Shown piece after piece: positions 40,279 to 52,778 of a stretch of DNA of 64,000 nt. Position 1 is the first letter of the stretch. Each line of letters opens with the position of its first letter. The stretch comes from Ailanthus altissimus (lineage: Eukaryota; Streptophyta; Magnoliopsida; Sapindales; Simaroubaceae), in NCBI GenBank assembly GCA_946807835.1, contig OX327683.1, positions 6,763,001 through 6,827,000 of the forward strand, read 5' to 3'. The position numbers and the translations under genes were made by a program. Under the pieces are notes generated by a model. It had not been told where the DNA came from and did not search any database. It saw nothing but the letters and a program-made list of their open reading frames with translations.

Positions 40279-43200
40279 TTACCTGGCTACAATGCTGGGA
40301 ACTGATTCTGTTTTAAGTCCAAAATCAAAGGGGAAGAGAGGGTCATAGTGAGAATCCCCAACATTCATTGGTAGTTGATCTACACTTTTAAACCATGTTC
40401 TTGGGAGCTTTCCACTAAATCCATGGTCCCCAAAGAGGACATCAGTCACACCTTGGCCTTCAGTGCCTGGTAACCAAGCTGCAACCAAGGCATCAATTGA
40501 AGAAACATATGGTTCAATCACTACAGGTCTGCCAGAGATTATGATGACTACACACTTAACAGCTTCACAGACATTGCTGATCACACTTGGACCAGGGTCC
40601 AACATTGTAAGGGTCAAGCTATCCCCTGCAGTCTCAGCATAAGGGGCTTCGCCAACAGCAACAATAGCATAATCAAAGTTGTTGGACTTAATGAATTCAC
40701 CATCAGGGTTGTCACGGTAGACAACTTCTGTACTTGGGTCTACAGCAGATCTAATGGCACCGAGAATGGTGGTACCTAGTCATGTGAAAGAACTTCAACA
40801 ACATTATTGCTGCATTAAATTGATATTATCATGAAAATGTATGAAGGATACTTAAGTCTTTGCTAAAAATTCATGATTAAAACACATCAGACAAGACAAT
40901 ACAAGCAATACCAATATGTATACCTGCTTTTCATCTGTGTCTGAAATACAAATTCTTACATGATTCCCACATGAAGCTTTTAGTTACCTGTCTGGACTTA
41001 AGATGCCTTCCAGGAATGGCCAAGAACTTACCACAGAAGATACTTTTCGAACTTATGAAAGTATTTCTATACTAGAACTCTTTTCAGAATAAGTAATCAA
41101 GATCTAGCGTATATCTGATGATTCCCACATGAAGCTTCTAGTTACCTGTCTAGACTTAGGATGCCTTCCAGGAATGGCCAAGAACTTCCCACAGAAGATA
41201 CTTTTCGAACTTATGAAAGTATTTTTTAGCTAGAACTCTTTTCAGAATAAGTAATCAAGATCTAGAGAATATATCTGATAAACAGTAATTCATTCACAAG
41301 CATGGCTCCTGTCTGCCTCAATAGCAAGAACTTCTGGTTCATTTTTTAAGAATCAATGGGATATGTAAATAAATTTCTCATAACTGTCCTTGTTATAAGT
41401 GAGCAGTTATGTACATAAATCATAAGTGACAGATATGGCCGTATATCACAAACGTAAAATATTTTACTTATAAACCATTACGTGTAAACGAAATCGTACC
41501 CCTTGTATAGTTGTTGCCACTAAAACCCTGCCAGTTGATTGTCCACCCACCACATTGATAACCCAAATTATCAGCATGAGTACCAGCAACAAGTATCTTT
41601 GGAGCCTTTTTGGGAAGCGGTAGCAGTGGATGCGTTCCATTTTTCCCATTCTTCAGTAAAACAAGTGATTTTCTCACAGCTTCCCTTGCCAAGTCTCTAT
41701 GTGGCTGGTAATAAAATAAAATACTTTATCATTAATAAAATTTATGTAATATGGAACTTTATTCAAGGAAAAGATAGCATGACACATCAATTTGTGTCAA
41801 TTTGCAATGAAAGACCAGCTGGAAAATATAGGAATTTGGACACAATTATTTTAAAAGTGACCTGGCTTCCTAGCTCATTCACTAGGCTGGAATCAGCCAA
41901 AGGGTTCTCAAAGAGACCCATGGTGAACTTGACTAGCAAAATCCTTCCTACAGCATCATCAATACGATCCATTGAGATTATATTGTCCTTAACGAGGTAA
42001 GTAAGATCATTTATGAACTCAGTAAAGTTGTAGGGGACCATGACCTGCAAAGCACAGATCAAAGACTCATTTTAAAATTAATCTTGTTCCTCATGCTTTG
42101 AACCTTCATATTTGATGATGGTAAGAAACAGTTATCATCAATTCAACATGAGATCAGATTTGCTCATCAAGTGACCCACTTACCATGTCAATCCCAGCTT
42201 GAACCCCAGCTAGGACAGAGTATGTGTAGTTTGAATGTGGTGGCAAGGTGATTCTATCAATCCCCTGCCAATCTGAGATAACAAAGCCCTGAATGTCATC
42301 CAATATAGCACGCCGAGTTAGTATGAGATATCCTAAGCCTTATTGCACAGAGATCTTCACAGTTCACAGAAAAGGATATTAAAAAGATTCATCATAAGGT
42401 CTATGGAAAAATCTTTAGAAGAGAAAAGATCTATTATTGGAAGACTGTCACTTTTAATTCTTCATAAAGACTGGTGGCTTGAGGTTAAGTAGGACTAAAA
42501 TGCATCTGCATGTGGGGGGCCCATGTGTGCTTGTGTAAGTGCTTTCACTAGAGCTAAAACTTGATATGACAGTGAAAAGTGATAGCTCAAACCTATCCTA
42601 AAGTAACAACTTACATTATCCACACCAGAACAATCAAGTTTTCTGATTGGAGAATTTCCTGTAAAAAAATATGCAATATATGCTAGGAAGAAATGCATCT
42701 GAAATGTCTTTGGTCACAAAATAACAAATGCTTTGTGGTAATAACGTTGGGAAATCAAGAAGATTCTTTAAAAAGAAAATGTGACCAGAGCAACATATTA
42801 GGATAGCTAAGTGGACGTACAAGATAGAAAAATCAGATGAATATATTTGTGAGTAGCTAAAGGTGACACCTTTTGCAAACAGGGTAAGAAACATCAGCTA
42901 AGATGGTTAGAGCATAAGCATCAAGAAACGGTTGCTGCATGATACTACAGACTTGTGTTCACATCAAAGGGATGGAATGATCATGAGAAACAACATAAAT
43001 AATGTGCAGATTGATGAGATAATACATGATCACCAAGTGCATGTCTGAGGATATGACTCTAGATCTAGTTAACAAAACCCAAGTAGCTTGTTAAGTTAAG
43101 CAATCATAAATGGTAATAAACCAAGCATAAAGTCCACATATGAATTGCAATCGAATTAGGAGGTGTAAGAAAATTTTTCTTTGAGAAACTCTTAGCAGCT

Positions 43201-45739
43201 GCCTTCCTTTGAGAACATTCTTAGCAGCTGCCTCCAAGAATATTATTGAGGGTGAGCACATGTAAGTGTGTATGAGGGACAAGAGAAAGCGTGTGTCCTT
43301 CATTATTTTGTTAATGTCCAAATCCACATTTGCGCACAAGTAACCCAATTTAGCAACACTTTGACATGGTTATGTTATAACTGGTAAGTATGAAAAATGC
43401 AAGATGAAACTTAACTTTAAACTTAAGGGTGCTCTTTAGGAAACCAGTAATTAACTTGTGGTTGGCATGCATCTTTTCCCCATTCCAGCTGGAATAGGAA
43501 ACCATGATTGTTGAAACACCCTTGATTATTGAATCAGAATAAGCTGGCATGTGGATGCTCAGCAATCCATGCATGTCAATCAGGGTGTTATTCTCATTGA
43601 TTCCATTGGTTGTCCCACCATCGCCCACAAAATGCTTAGCACAGGCTGCAACCTTGTGCCTATCAGAAAATTTTGAAAATTAAACTAAGTACATAGAAGA
43701 ATATTAAGAAGGAAAATGCACAAAATAATAGGTAAAACACACAAAAAGTCAACAAATTCCAGCTAATGGTGTACCCTTTTTTGGATGACAAACTTTAATA
43801 ACGATGGCATTATAAAACTATCAGTTAAAATAAGATTCCGAAATTGAATTTGTGAACCTCTTATTAATTGCAATTTAAGATAACAAAGAGGCAAATAAAA
43901 ATGCACTGCAGGTTCAACTGAGAGAGGGAAGCAAAGCACTAAAGTTTACCATTTCATGGCTTCAGAGAATTTACACTGTATAGAAGCTTTATTTTCTGAG
44001 CCATTTATATAAATGTAATCCATAATCGAACAACAAGGCCAATAAATGAATAGGATATGCTATTTATTATCTAAGGATAAAAACTATAAGGGAAAAAACA
44101 TTGTACTGTAACTTCCAATAATAAATATTTCCTTAAAAGTAGATCTTACTTGCCACCAACGTATGGAACTCCTTTTCGGTAACTTTTAGGAAGATCTCCT
44201 TGCAACCCAAGTATGATATCAGTCATTTCTTGCACAATTTTGTGATCCTCACTGTAGCTTTCATAACAGCGACCCCATCTTGGATCTCTACAAACCTATG
44301 AAGAAGATGTCAGGAAATACACACGATTAATACATCAAACAAAAGAATGCACTGATGAATCCTGAAATTTTATCAACTCATTTGTCAAATGTTGTTTACT
44401 GCAATGCAGGGAGCAAAGGCATAGGGAATTCCTGTAGCTCTAACTTCGAGAGCAGTTGCAGCACCAATTCTCTTCACCAGCTCAGGATCCCTGTATGTTA
44501 ATAGTTCACAAAAACAAAAGATGTAGAGACATTTCAGGGGAGTCTTCACAAAACTTGGGTTTAATCAAACTAAAGTTCACTCTAAAGTTTCTTCAAACAG
44601 GAGTTTAATAACTTTGAACGGTCTAATTGTTGTATTATTATGAGAAAAAAACAGGGTCATCATTTTCTTAAGCACCTATAAGCTAGATAAGTTCTTCACC
44701 TTGTTTGAGAATATGATAGAAGTCCGCATTTTCTTAAAAGATATGTGTAGTTGGGTTGGAAACTTTATGATGCAAATTACAAGTCACTTGCCTGGTAGCT
44801 CCAAGGCCAACATTGTGGGGGAAAATGGTAGCATTATAGACATTGTTGTGGCCATGAACAGCATCAATGCCATAGATCATCGGAATCCCCAAACGGCTAG
44901 ACAGAGACCCCTTTTGAAACTCATTTATCATACTCACCCAATCCGTGGCACTCGCCTCAGGAAGCGGCGTGCTCCCACCACCACTCAACACACTTCCTGC
45001 GCCCAACTCAAACCCATTTCCATAAATATTTAGTACTCAACAATAGCATATTTTAGAACTGAAAAAGGAGAAACAAAAAATAATACCCAACACACTTCTT
45101 GCGCCAAACTCAAACAAACATTACCCATTTGCATTGGCATTTACTACTCACTGTGCATTATAGAACTTAAATACTCGCACATTTCTTGCTCCCGACTCAA
45201 ACATTCATTACCCATTTCCATTAACGTTTACAGCTCAATCATATTACAGAACAAAGACAAATAACGCAGATCATATTGAAATTGATGTGCTAGAAAATGT
45301 TGAAGAAGTGATTAAGACAGAATATTATATACAACTGAAAACTAGTACTCAAGAAACTTATTGACCATAAATGAGCAAACATTACCCATTTCCATTAAGC
45401 AGTTACTATTTAATCACATTCCATCATAGAACTGAAAAAAAAGTAACCCGGATCACAGTGACATTGATATGAGCTAAAAAGTGTTAAACCCGAGATTGAG
45501 ATAGTACCAATGGAGTAATCTTTCATTATTTGAACAGTGGCAATACTTCTATCAATCTGAACCATCTGACCAATCTTCTCTTCGAGCGTCATTCTACCTA
45601 ACAAGTCTTTAACCCGAACAGCCACCGGCTGCTTGGGATCTTTGTACTTCACATACTCAGCATTTGCAAATCCAGCAATGCTCAACAACAACAATAACAA
45701 AAACACAAACCCCACTAAAACCCCACGCACCATCCTCAC
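40279..45739 (-). CDS. Secreted GH3 beta-glucosidase / beta-D-glucan exohydrolase
   Basis: Predicted to trim glucose from beta-glucans or xyloglucan oligosaccharides in the cell wall. Minus-strand coding exons, in order: 45739-45508, 44996-44792, 44490-44400, 44295-44150, 43659-43416, 42288-42184, 42044-41862, 41704-41500, 40775-40279. They sum to 1,908 nt with consistent phases: 635 residues, close to Arabidopsis At5g20950 (about 624). A signal peptide with a Leu-rich core ends around FANA (residue 27). Family motifs are [57 protein letters not shown] with the nucleophile Asp (D312), and GEAPYAE with the expected acid/base Glu (E518). The glycan-binding C-terminal half has [21 protein letters not shown] and RTWFKS. 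Intron 2 uses a GC donor; all others are GT-AG. The second Met (45733) is an equally good start. The plant GH3 group has several paralogues, so no symbol is given. Confidence 0.95.
40961..41280. repeat. 158 bp tandem duplication in intron 8 of the GH3 gene
   Basis: Two copies, starting at 40961 and 41119, both run from 'tgattcccacatgaagctt' through 'gccttccaggaatggccaag' to 'gtaatcaagatctag'. They differ at a small number of positions, so the duplication is fairly recent. Confidence 0.9.
44791..44792 (-). other. GC splice donor of GH3 intron 2
   Basis: On the minus strand the exon end reads GCTACCAG and the intron starts GCAAGTGAC. The next exon starts GGATCCTGAG after ATACAG. Joining AG|G restores the family sequence at the ATRDPEL junction and keeps the frame. 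No GT near the junction does so. AG|GCAAGT is the strong consensus known for GC-AG introns. Confidence 0.88.
44991..45442. repeat. Degenerate repeat in GH3 intron 1 copied from the exon 2 acceptor region
   Basis: Plus-strand units start near 44993 (cttcctgcgcccaactcaaa), 45094 (cttcttgcgccaaactcaaa), 45183 (ttcttgctcccgactcaaac) and, as a partial copy, 45376. Each continues with 'attacccatttccatt', 'actcaatcatatt' and 'agaactgaaaa'-like pieces over 70-90 bp. The first unit includes the real acceptor of exon 2. Confidence 0.75.
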
Positions 45740-46060
45740 TTTGGGGCAGAAGCAAAGAAGTTTTAGTCCTTTTGTCAGCTAAATATGAGATTGTAGAAAC
45801 GATTGTTTATCTTACTTCTTAGAGAAATGGGGGAGGAAGAGTGGAAAATAAAGTTGATGGGTGGGGGGCGGTTTCTTTTTGCTTTGTAGATTCTTTTCGG
45901 TAGAGTACGTGGTTGACTGAGAGTGGGCGTTTGTAAATCGTGCTTTCATTCGTGGCTTCGCTGTGTGTGTATAATAATATTGTATGTACGTTTTGTCGGG
46001 TTGTAGTGGAGACATGTTCTTTTTTTTTTTTCCCTCTTCGTACGTAAAGGACAAATGGAC
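45740..46060 (-). promoter_or_regulatory. Putative 5' UTR and promoter region of the GH3 gene
   Basis: On the minus strand the sequence upstream of the start is rich in C, A and pyrimidine runs, with a 'cacacacagcgaagcc' stretch near 45960. No clear TATA element could be chosen. The region is noted for position only. Confidence 0.3.
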
Positions 46061-46303
46061 CCTATATTTTGTCCAAATTGATAAGTTACCCACTCTATTT
46101 TTTAAAATGCTTAAAAATACCCCACCATTAACAACAACGATCATAGGGTAAATTGATACATGTACTATCATTTATAGAAAGTAAAATTTTAATAGAATCA
46201 GCAAAATCCATATAGATTTTGGTGACGCCCGGTCGTGGAGATTGACACTTGAAGATGATGGAAAACTGAAGAATAACTTCAAATTTTAAAAGGACTCTAA
46301 AAC

Positions 46304-46715
46304 ACTTTGATGGCTCACTATCATTTAATAACCACTAAAAAACCTTGGGTAATAAAGTGAATTAGGGGCATTTTTTTTAAGAAATTAAAATAGAATGGAG
46401 AGAGAAGAAGAGAGGAGAAATTGATTTTGGTAGCATCGTAAAGCTAAAAGGCAATGTGGGTTTTGTGAGATTTTTGCTATTGATTGTAAATTAAAAGAGG
46501 AGTGAGCACTTTGATGGCTCACAATCATTTAGTAACTACTAAAGAGAAAACCTTAGATAATAAAGCGGATTGTTTTCTTTTTCCTTTTTTTGAAGAAATT
46601 AAAATAGAACGGGGAAGGAAGAAGAGAGGAGAAATTGATTTTAGCAGCAACATAAAGCTAAAAGGCAACATTGGTTTTGTGGGGTTTTTGCCATTGGTTG
46701 CATATTAAAAAAGGA
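46304..46715. repeat. Direct duplication of about 204 bp
   Basis: Both units, starting near 46304 and 46508, read 'cactttgatggctcac', then 'caatcattta'-like sequence, 'aaattaaaatagaa', 'gaagagaggagaaattgatt', 'aaagctaaaaggcaa' and a 'ttttgtg' tail. They differ by scattered substitutions and short indels. Confidence 0.85.
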
Positions 46716-49532
46716 GTGAATCTAATTAAAATTGTCATTAGCGGACTAAATGAGGGTGTTTTTATTATTTTCTAAGATGTTGTGTTACCAAATTGAGAAG
46801 ATGAAGAGATTTGCCACATTAGGTTTTGTTTGTAAGCCAGCGCTGAAGGTAGAGTTGTTAGAGAGAAGAATTTGGTTTGGCTTGGACATTATGGGGAGTT
46901 TGAAAAGGAGCAGGATGAGATGTTTTGTGGCTGTTATTATTGTTCTTGTTAGGATGATGATAAAGAAAAGTGTGAGAGGATGAAGATGAAGATGACATAC
47001 CCAATAATTTATAGCTATTTAATTAGTGCTGGCATGTTGTGAGTAGAGAAGACAACTCTCACTATTTTTGAACATTGATATATTATCATATCTAGTGAAC
47101 TTTGATACCATAAGCAGAGAATTATTATTATATTTGTACATTGAGCATACTCCAATACAGACTCTTATAAGAGAGAGTAAAATTAATTTTACCATTAACT
47201 GAAAAAGTAGGTCCTAAAAGAGAAAGAACATATCTTTTTAAGAAAGAAAAACTCAAATTCTTTTAAAAAAAAAGGATATACAGACCCCTTCAAATAAAGG
47301 ATTGACATATCTCAAATAAAAAAAAAACCTTTAAAAGGAGAGATTATTTGACCCTTAAATGAAAAATTTATTTCACTAACAGAAAATATTTAAAATTATT
47401 TCAAACTAACACCGTAACCTAATCTAACATCACAAGATAGAAAACAGTGTCGATGATGGATGGTAGCGGTGACTAGATCTAAAACTTGTAAGAGAAAAAT
47501 AAGGGTGGCAGCGATGGGTGGAGCTCAATGGTGGTTGGCGGCAGCGGCGGGCAAACCATCAAGACTTCACCGAAAAGAAAGCTGAATCCGGGAGGCAAAT
47601 GGGTCACCGACATTGCATGCTAGGATCGGCGATGGAAATTGAGGCCACTGGAGGAAGATCCACAAATGATGCTGGATACCAAATCGGAGACAAGCAAGAA
47701 CACAACTCCTATTATTTATGTGCTTAAACAGGGATAAAATAATAATTATGCACTTTGAATTGAAAAATTCATTCACACAAGTGTTAATTGATTTTAAAAA
47801 ATTGGAGTGATTAACTCATCTATTTAAACAAACAACGAGAGTCTATTTGTCTTTACAATTTTTTTAAAATAATAGTTGGTTTGCAGACATAATCATGTTA
47901 CACGAGCTGTAATGCATGCATTCGTCCACCTTTGATATTTCGTATTATTAGCATTTATTGACAGACAGAAATTTTGACATCATCATCTTATTCAATCATC
48001 AAAAGCAAATCTCATCTTTACAAACTTCAATCATATTATCTTGCGACTAAATATAGAAATATACAGTACAATAACAAAATTAATATTTACATATCAACAT
48101 CTAAACTAACCATTATCATTGTTACGTCAAAAAGAAATCATATCATCTTTTTTGCCACTTTTTTTTTCCCTTTTTAAAAAAAAAAATATTTCCTCCGTTT
48201 ATAATGTGTTGTTCTTACCTAATCTTCCTTTAAAATTCATGGAATTTTGATCCAAAGCTGTTAGCTTATCTTCATTTAGCTCAATTGCAGCAAAAACTAT
48301 ACTCTTTCTTTTGTTTTGGCATCTTTTCTTTTTCTTCTTTTTACCATTAGATTTTTATTCTCCTTTTTTTTTTTTTTAAAGTCTTTAGAAAAGCGGTTTC
48401 TTTAACTTGAAGACAGTTTTTTTTTTTCTGTAACATTTTCATTTTTTCAATCTTCCTCTCCTTCTATAAAGCATATTATAATAGATACTTTAATTTGGTT
48501 AGGGACAAGGGTTACAGTTGGTCACTTGAACATTCACGTCTTTACACGTGAACAATCTGTTAACTAAGCCCTAACCATTTATCTAGGTCCAAGAGTAGCA
48601 TCTTTGATTGGATTAAACTATCTGGTAGTATAAAAGAAAATTAAGCGATCTGAATTTTCTCTTTAAGTTAAGTTTTCACTTAATATATTTATTAGTATGT
48701 GTTTAGTGAAAATTAGTGATTATTGAAAAAAATTAAAAAAAATAAATTTTAATTACCCATATCTAATACAATATATGTGTAAAAAATTCTTTAAATTTAT
48801 TTAGTTCAGAGAGAATCCTAATTTAGAATTAAGACTTTTATTTAACAGCTCAATGAAAAGTAACTTTCTTCCCTATTTGGAGAATAGAGAGGTTTATAAT
48901 TGGAGGCGAATTGGGTCGAGACGAGTCCGCTAAGATGGAGTCAATAGAACTCTTTTGTATTTGAGAATTAAACAAATATTTCCTAAAAGATATGCATGAA
49001 CTGTACCATAATAGAAATAGAAAACAATTAATTTGAATGATACAGATTAAAAGAATATCGATTTAATTATATATATATATATATAGAACAAAAAATTATT
49101 ACAAAATCTTAATAGGAAGTTTTTTAAATGTAAAGTTGAATAATTCTGTACAGAAGGAAAGGGTGGTGTGAAATTCTATTGAAAGCTAGTAATCATGCTT
49201 ACAGGTGACTGCCAACTTAGAGTCTGTTAGGTTGTGCCTGTGCATTTCATGTTCTGATTATAGTTAAATTGTTGTTACAACGATTCTATAGGTTATCTTT
49301 AACAATTCAAATCAATTGAGTTATTCAGTCATGGTTCTTTGTTAAAATTGTTTCTTCTAATTGTCAGAGTGTGTGGGCCTATCCCACTTATCACCTGAAG
49401 TCCACCGGAGTATGTTAAGGCACTGGCATTCTAACATACCCAGACGTAAGATGCACCTGTCCTTTTTTGAATTTAAAATCTCTTCCATATATTTTTAACG
49501 AGTTTAAAGTTGATATTTATCAGGCTGATTAT
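46716..49532. other. Intergenic DNA, no gene recognised
   Basis: There is an open frame at 46750-46983 with no similarity I recognise, and a purine-rich GGC/GGT stretch at 47450-47660. T-rich runs occur at 48150-48440. None shows family motifs or gene structure. Confidence 0.45.
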
Positions 49533-51815
49533 TGTTAGGGTCGATATTTACGTACCATCCTTAAATATATATATATATATTTGTATATTTATACAAGTGT
49601 ATATTTCTATTAAATTGCTAATACCTATAAATATGGTACCATGTAATGTAATATTATAGATATTATATGATTTGAAAGAATTCAGATCAAATCTAAAAAA
49701 GTTTAAATAAGGGCTCATAGTTAACTACGCTGAGAGATATAAATGTTAAATGTTAGCACAACTGAGTGTTAGCTGGTTATAATACTCAGCAGATCTAAGA
49801 ATTGAAGCATTGTCTATAATGGAACATAGACTTAGGAATATATTAGTAACTATATAGTTACAAGAGTTGTAATCGGATGCCAAAAAATGCTAGTTGCGCA
49901 AGTATGTTCTCAAATTATTGTCCCTGATTTATTTCTGCTGATGCGGGTCTGTCGGTGGATACCCTTTTATACAGATCAGCATATGCGTACCTATAGGGTA
50001 TAGATGGTCGTTCCTAACTGACCGTGAACTTGGAGCTCGTATTAACATATAGGTATCCAGTTACAATTGGATATGGGATAGATTCACGAGAGTCTCTAAT
50101 AGACATCCTATATAAGCCGTCAACGGAGGGTCTTCTCGAGTTGAGTAGTATATGTGGTCCTTTGACCTGAGTGCCACGGTAGGCTTGCAAGTGATCCACC
50201 ATACTTTATTTTCACACATGTCATAAACCTTTCATAGTGTGACCGTTGGATGTCACTGGATATGGTCCGATACTTATGGAGTTCAGTGTGTACAGATATA
50301 CGTTAGCTCGCATAGGGAGTTAAATATCTAGATGCTTCGAGACTGTATCTCAGAAAGTCTTGTGGCCACAAGCAATCATCCCACGAAAGAGTTCCGCTAG
50401 GGTAGAACAATATGGCAAAAGAGTTTGGGCATATTGTTCAGTAAGATACGAGTTTGGAGATAGGATATGGATGAGCACTATGAGATTTGACGGTGATAAT
50501 TTATATCCTCGCACATTTAGGATATCATGACAAAAGGATTATACGTATGTGTTGTAACATCAGCTTCCATGGTTCAACGCGCTGATTTGTATATCCGTGA
50601 CGTGTGCGTGGGGCATTGCTCATGGATTCATGGAATAGTTTCATTTAACGAATCAGGCATAGGACTTAGGGAGTCCCGCGATATATACTCATTGTGCACT
50701 GGGGTAGCGCGCCGAATTAAATTATTTAATCCAGTAATATTCAGTACTATCATGGGAATGCGTTCGTGTCCGTATTTAAGTGTTAAATATAACAATTAGT
50801 TAATAGTTGTTATTTACTAATTGTATAATGACATATAGCGTATTGTGGACCCTCAATTGAGTTTACCAAAGTGTGAAATTTAGTGAGATCCACTAAGGGA
50901 TAAACTTAATAACTATTTATGATGAACAAAATGGTCATTTTTTACTTTAATTATTTAATTATTAAATAATCAAAATATCTCGCTTATTATATTATATATA
51001 TATTTTATATTTTATATTATTTTGTTATATTATATATTATTATATAATTTTTTATATATAATAATATTTTATTTTTGGGTGCCAAATAGTTGGCACCCAT
51101 TATGTAATATTATATTATTATTATTATATTAATATTTTATATTATATAATATATTATATTAATATTTTATTATATATATATATATAAAGAGAGAGAGAAA
51201 GGAAATTTGATGAATTGTGTGTGTTACGGGAAATTGGCCAATTTTAACGAGAGAAAGAAAGAAGAAATGGAGAAAGAAAGAAAAGAGGAGGAAGAAGAAG
51301 AAAAAAAAAATTGGCTAGGAGAAAGAAATAAGAAATGGAGAAAGAAAGAAAAGAGGAAGAAGAAGAAGAAGAAAAAAAAAGAGAAAAAAATGAAATTGTT
51401 TCATTTTTTTTATGTTTCTAATTGAAATAATAGTAGATTGCTTCAAATTTTCTATTTCGTATCCTTTTGGAGAAAAGGATGAAAAATACACACCGACTAT
51501 TTTGGAGTTTAAGAGTTAAACTCGGTGCTGCGTATAGGGCTGCTTTTCTAGCTCACAAAACCTACAATATTGGTGACTAGAACTGCCCGTGAGTTGGTCT
51601 CTATGCAGACTTCGAAAAAAATACGTGTATAACGTTACACGTTGAGGTAAGTTCTTTATTCTATAAATATATTAATGCGATTAATATATTTTATTTATTG
51701 TGTTTATTGCAAGTTTCACGCTTCCGTCAAACTTAAATATGTATTTGATATGTATTTAAGCAATAGACACAATAGCACATGCATATACTCACGTGCCTTA
51801 GATCCATCACAAACA
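49533..51815 (+). repeat. LTR of about 2.28 kb (copy B), plus orientation
   Basis: It starts TGTTAGGGTCG and ends ATCCATCACAAACA. It aligns along its length with the reverse complement of 53387-55540. The flanks do not form a clean target duplication (ATTAT against CTAAT). The sequence just after it, 'ctcgtatcatttg', could be a worn tRNA-Met primer site, so this may be a 5' LTR whose element was lost rather than a solo LTR. It contains a hairpin at 51076-51099 and a GA-rich block at 51190-51395 that is internally duplicated. Confidence 0.8.
51076..51099. other. Perfect hairpin inside LTR copy B
   Basis: TGGGTGCCAA and TTGGCACCCA are exact complements separated by ATAG. The hairpin lies within long AT-only tracts. 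The same hairpin, with the loop read as CTAT, occurs at 53980-54003 in copy C. Confidence 0.9.
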
Positions 51816-52778
51816 CTAATCTCGTATCATTTGTTTGATTCAATAAAAAAAAAGCTCTCAATTATTGCTCTAGTAGATGTAAGCATATGCCAAATTGGAG
51901 AGAAAAATTTAAAACCTTTTATAAATAAATGATAGTTTATAAAATATAATTATTAATATTTTAAGTTAAATATTATAAATTATTATTATTATATTATTAT
52001 TATAATATTTAAATTAGCCATTAAATCTAATTTTAATATTTGAGAGTTACAAAAATTATTTATTATATTGTTATTATTATAAGAGTTATAATATTTATAT
52101 GATATTATTATTTGGGGATTATATATATGTATTAAATTAATATATGAGTTACAAAATATTAAATTATTCTAATTAATATTAGAATTAATACCTAAACTAT
52201 CTACTGCTATATAAAAGGTGTTAATGCTTCATTAGAGGTAGTGTGTGTAGGAATGAAGAAGAGAAAAGAAAAATATAATAGTATTTTATATTTATACGTA
52301 AGTGATCCACAAATATACTTTTAATTAAATTTATATTGAGTTTTGAACAACTTTGACAATTAAGACTTAATATAATCTTTCAGTTGTAGTGCTCATCAAA
52401 GAGAGTGGCTATGAGTATAGAGTTGAATCTTGAAGTTATATAGGTCCGTCACTAACCACAAGAGAGGAGAATTATTTGATTTTAAGATAATACTTTAAGG
52501 CATGCCTCTTTATACTTAATTCCAAGTTTTTCTTACTCTTTTTTTTTGTATTTTATTTGATATTATGGTTGATGATTTTTATCTTATAAATATTTGGCGC
52601 TATGTATTTAAATATATGATTGAAATAATATGTAAAATAAAATTTATCCAATACGAACTAAGTTAGTATGAAAATTCTCAGTTCATTACTTTTGCTTATG
52701 TTCTTGATTGATTAAAAGCTTTTAACTATGTATTCTTTGTTTTTTTTTATTAATCTATTTTAAAGATTGAGATCCAAC
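51816..52778 (+). other. AT-rich DNA, its right part probably the 5' LTR of the decayed Copia element
   Basis: The right boundary is set by 'gatccaaca' just before a tRNA-Met-like primer site at 52783-52794. The left boundary could not be found because no second LTR is present for comparison. No coding frame was seen. Confidence 0.45.

Noticed and set aside
41539..42000. 153-codon plus-strand frame over the GH3 exons
   Set aside because: It is the antisense of GH3 exons 7 and 8; the minus-strand reading has clear family motifs.
44701..45033. 110-codon plus-strand frame over GH3 exon 2
   Set aside because: Antisense shadow of exon 2, which encodes the conserved [10 protein letters not shown] region on the minus strand.
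46750..46983. 77-codon plus-strand frame as a small gene
   Set aside because: No similarity I can recognise, no splice or promoter context, and it sits in repeat-bearing intergenic DNA.
51207..51425. Lys/Glu-rich frame in LTR copy B
   Set aside because: It comes from GA-rich microsatellite sequence with an internal duplication; the matching part of copy C is not kept as a protein.
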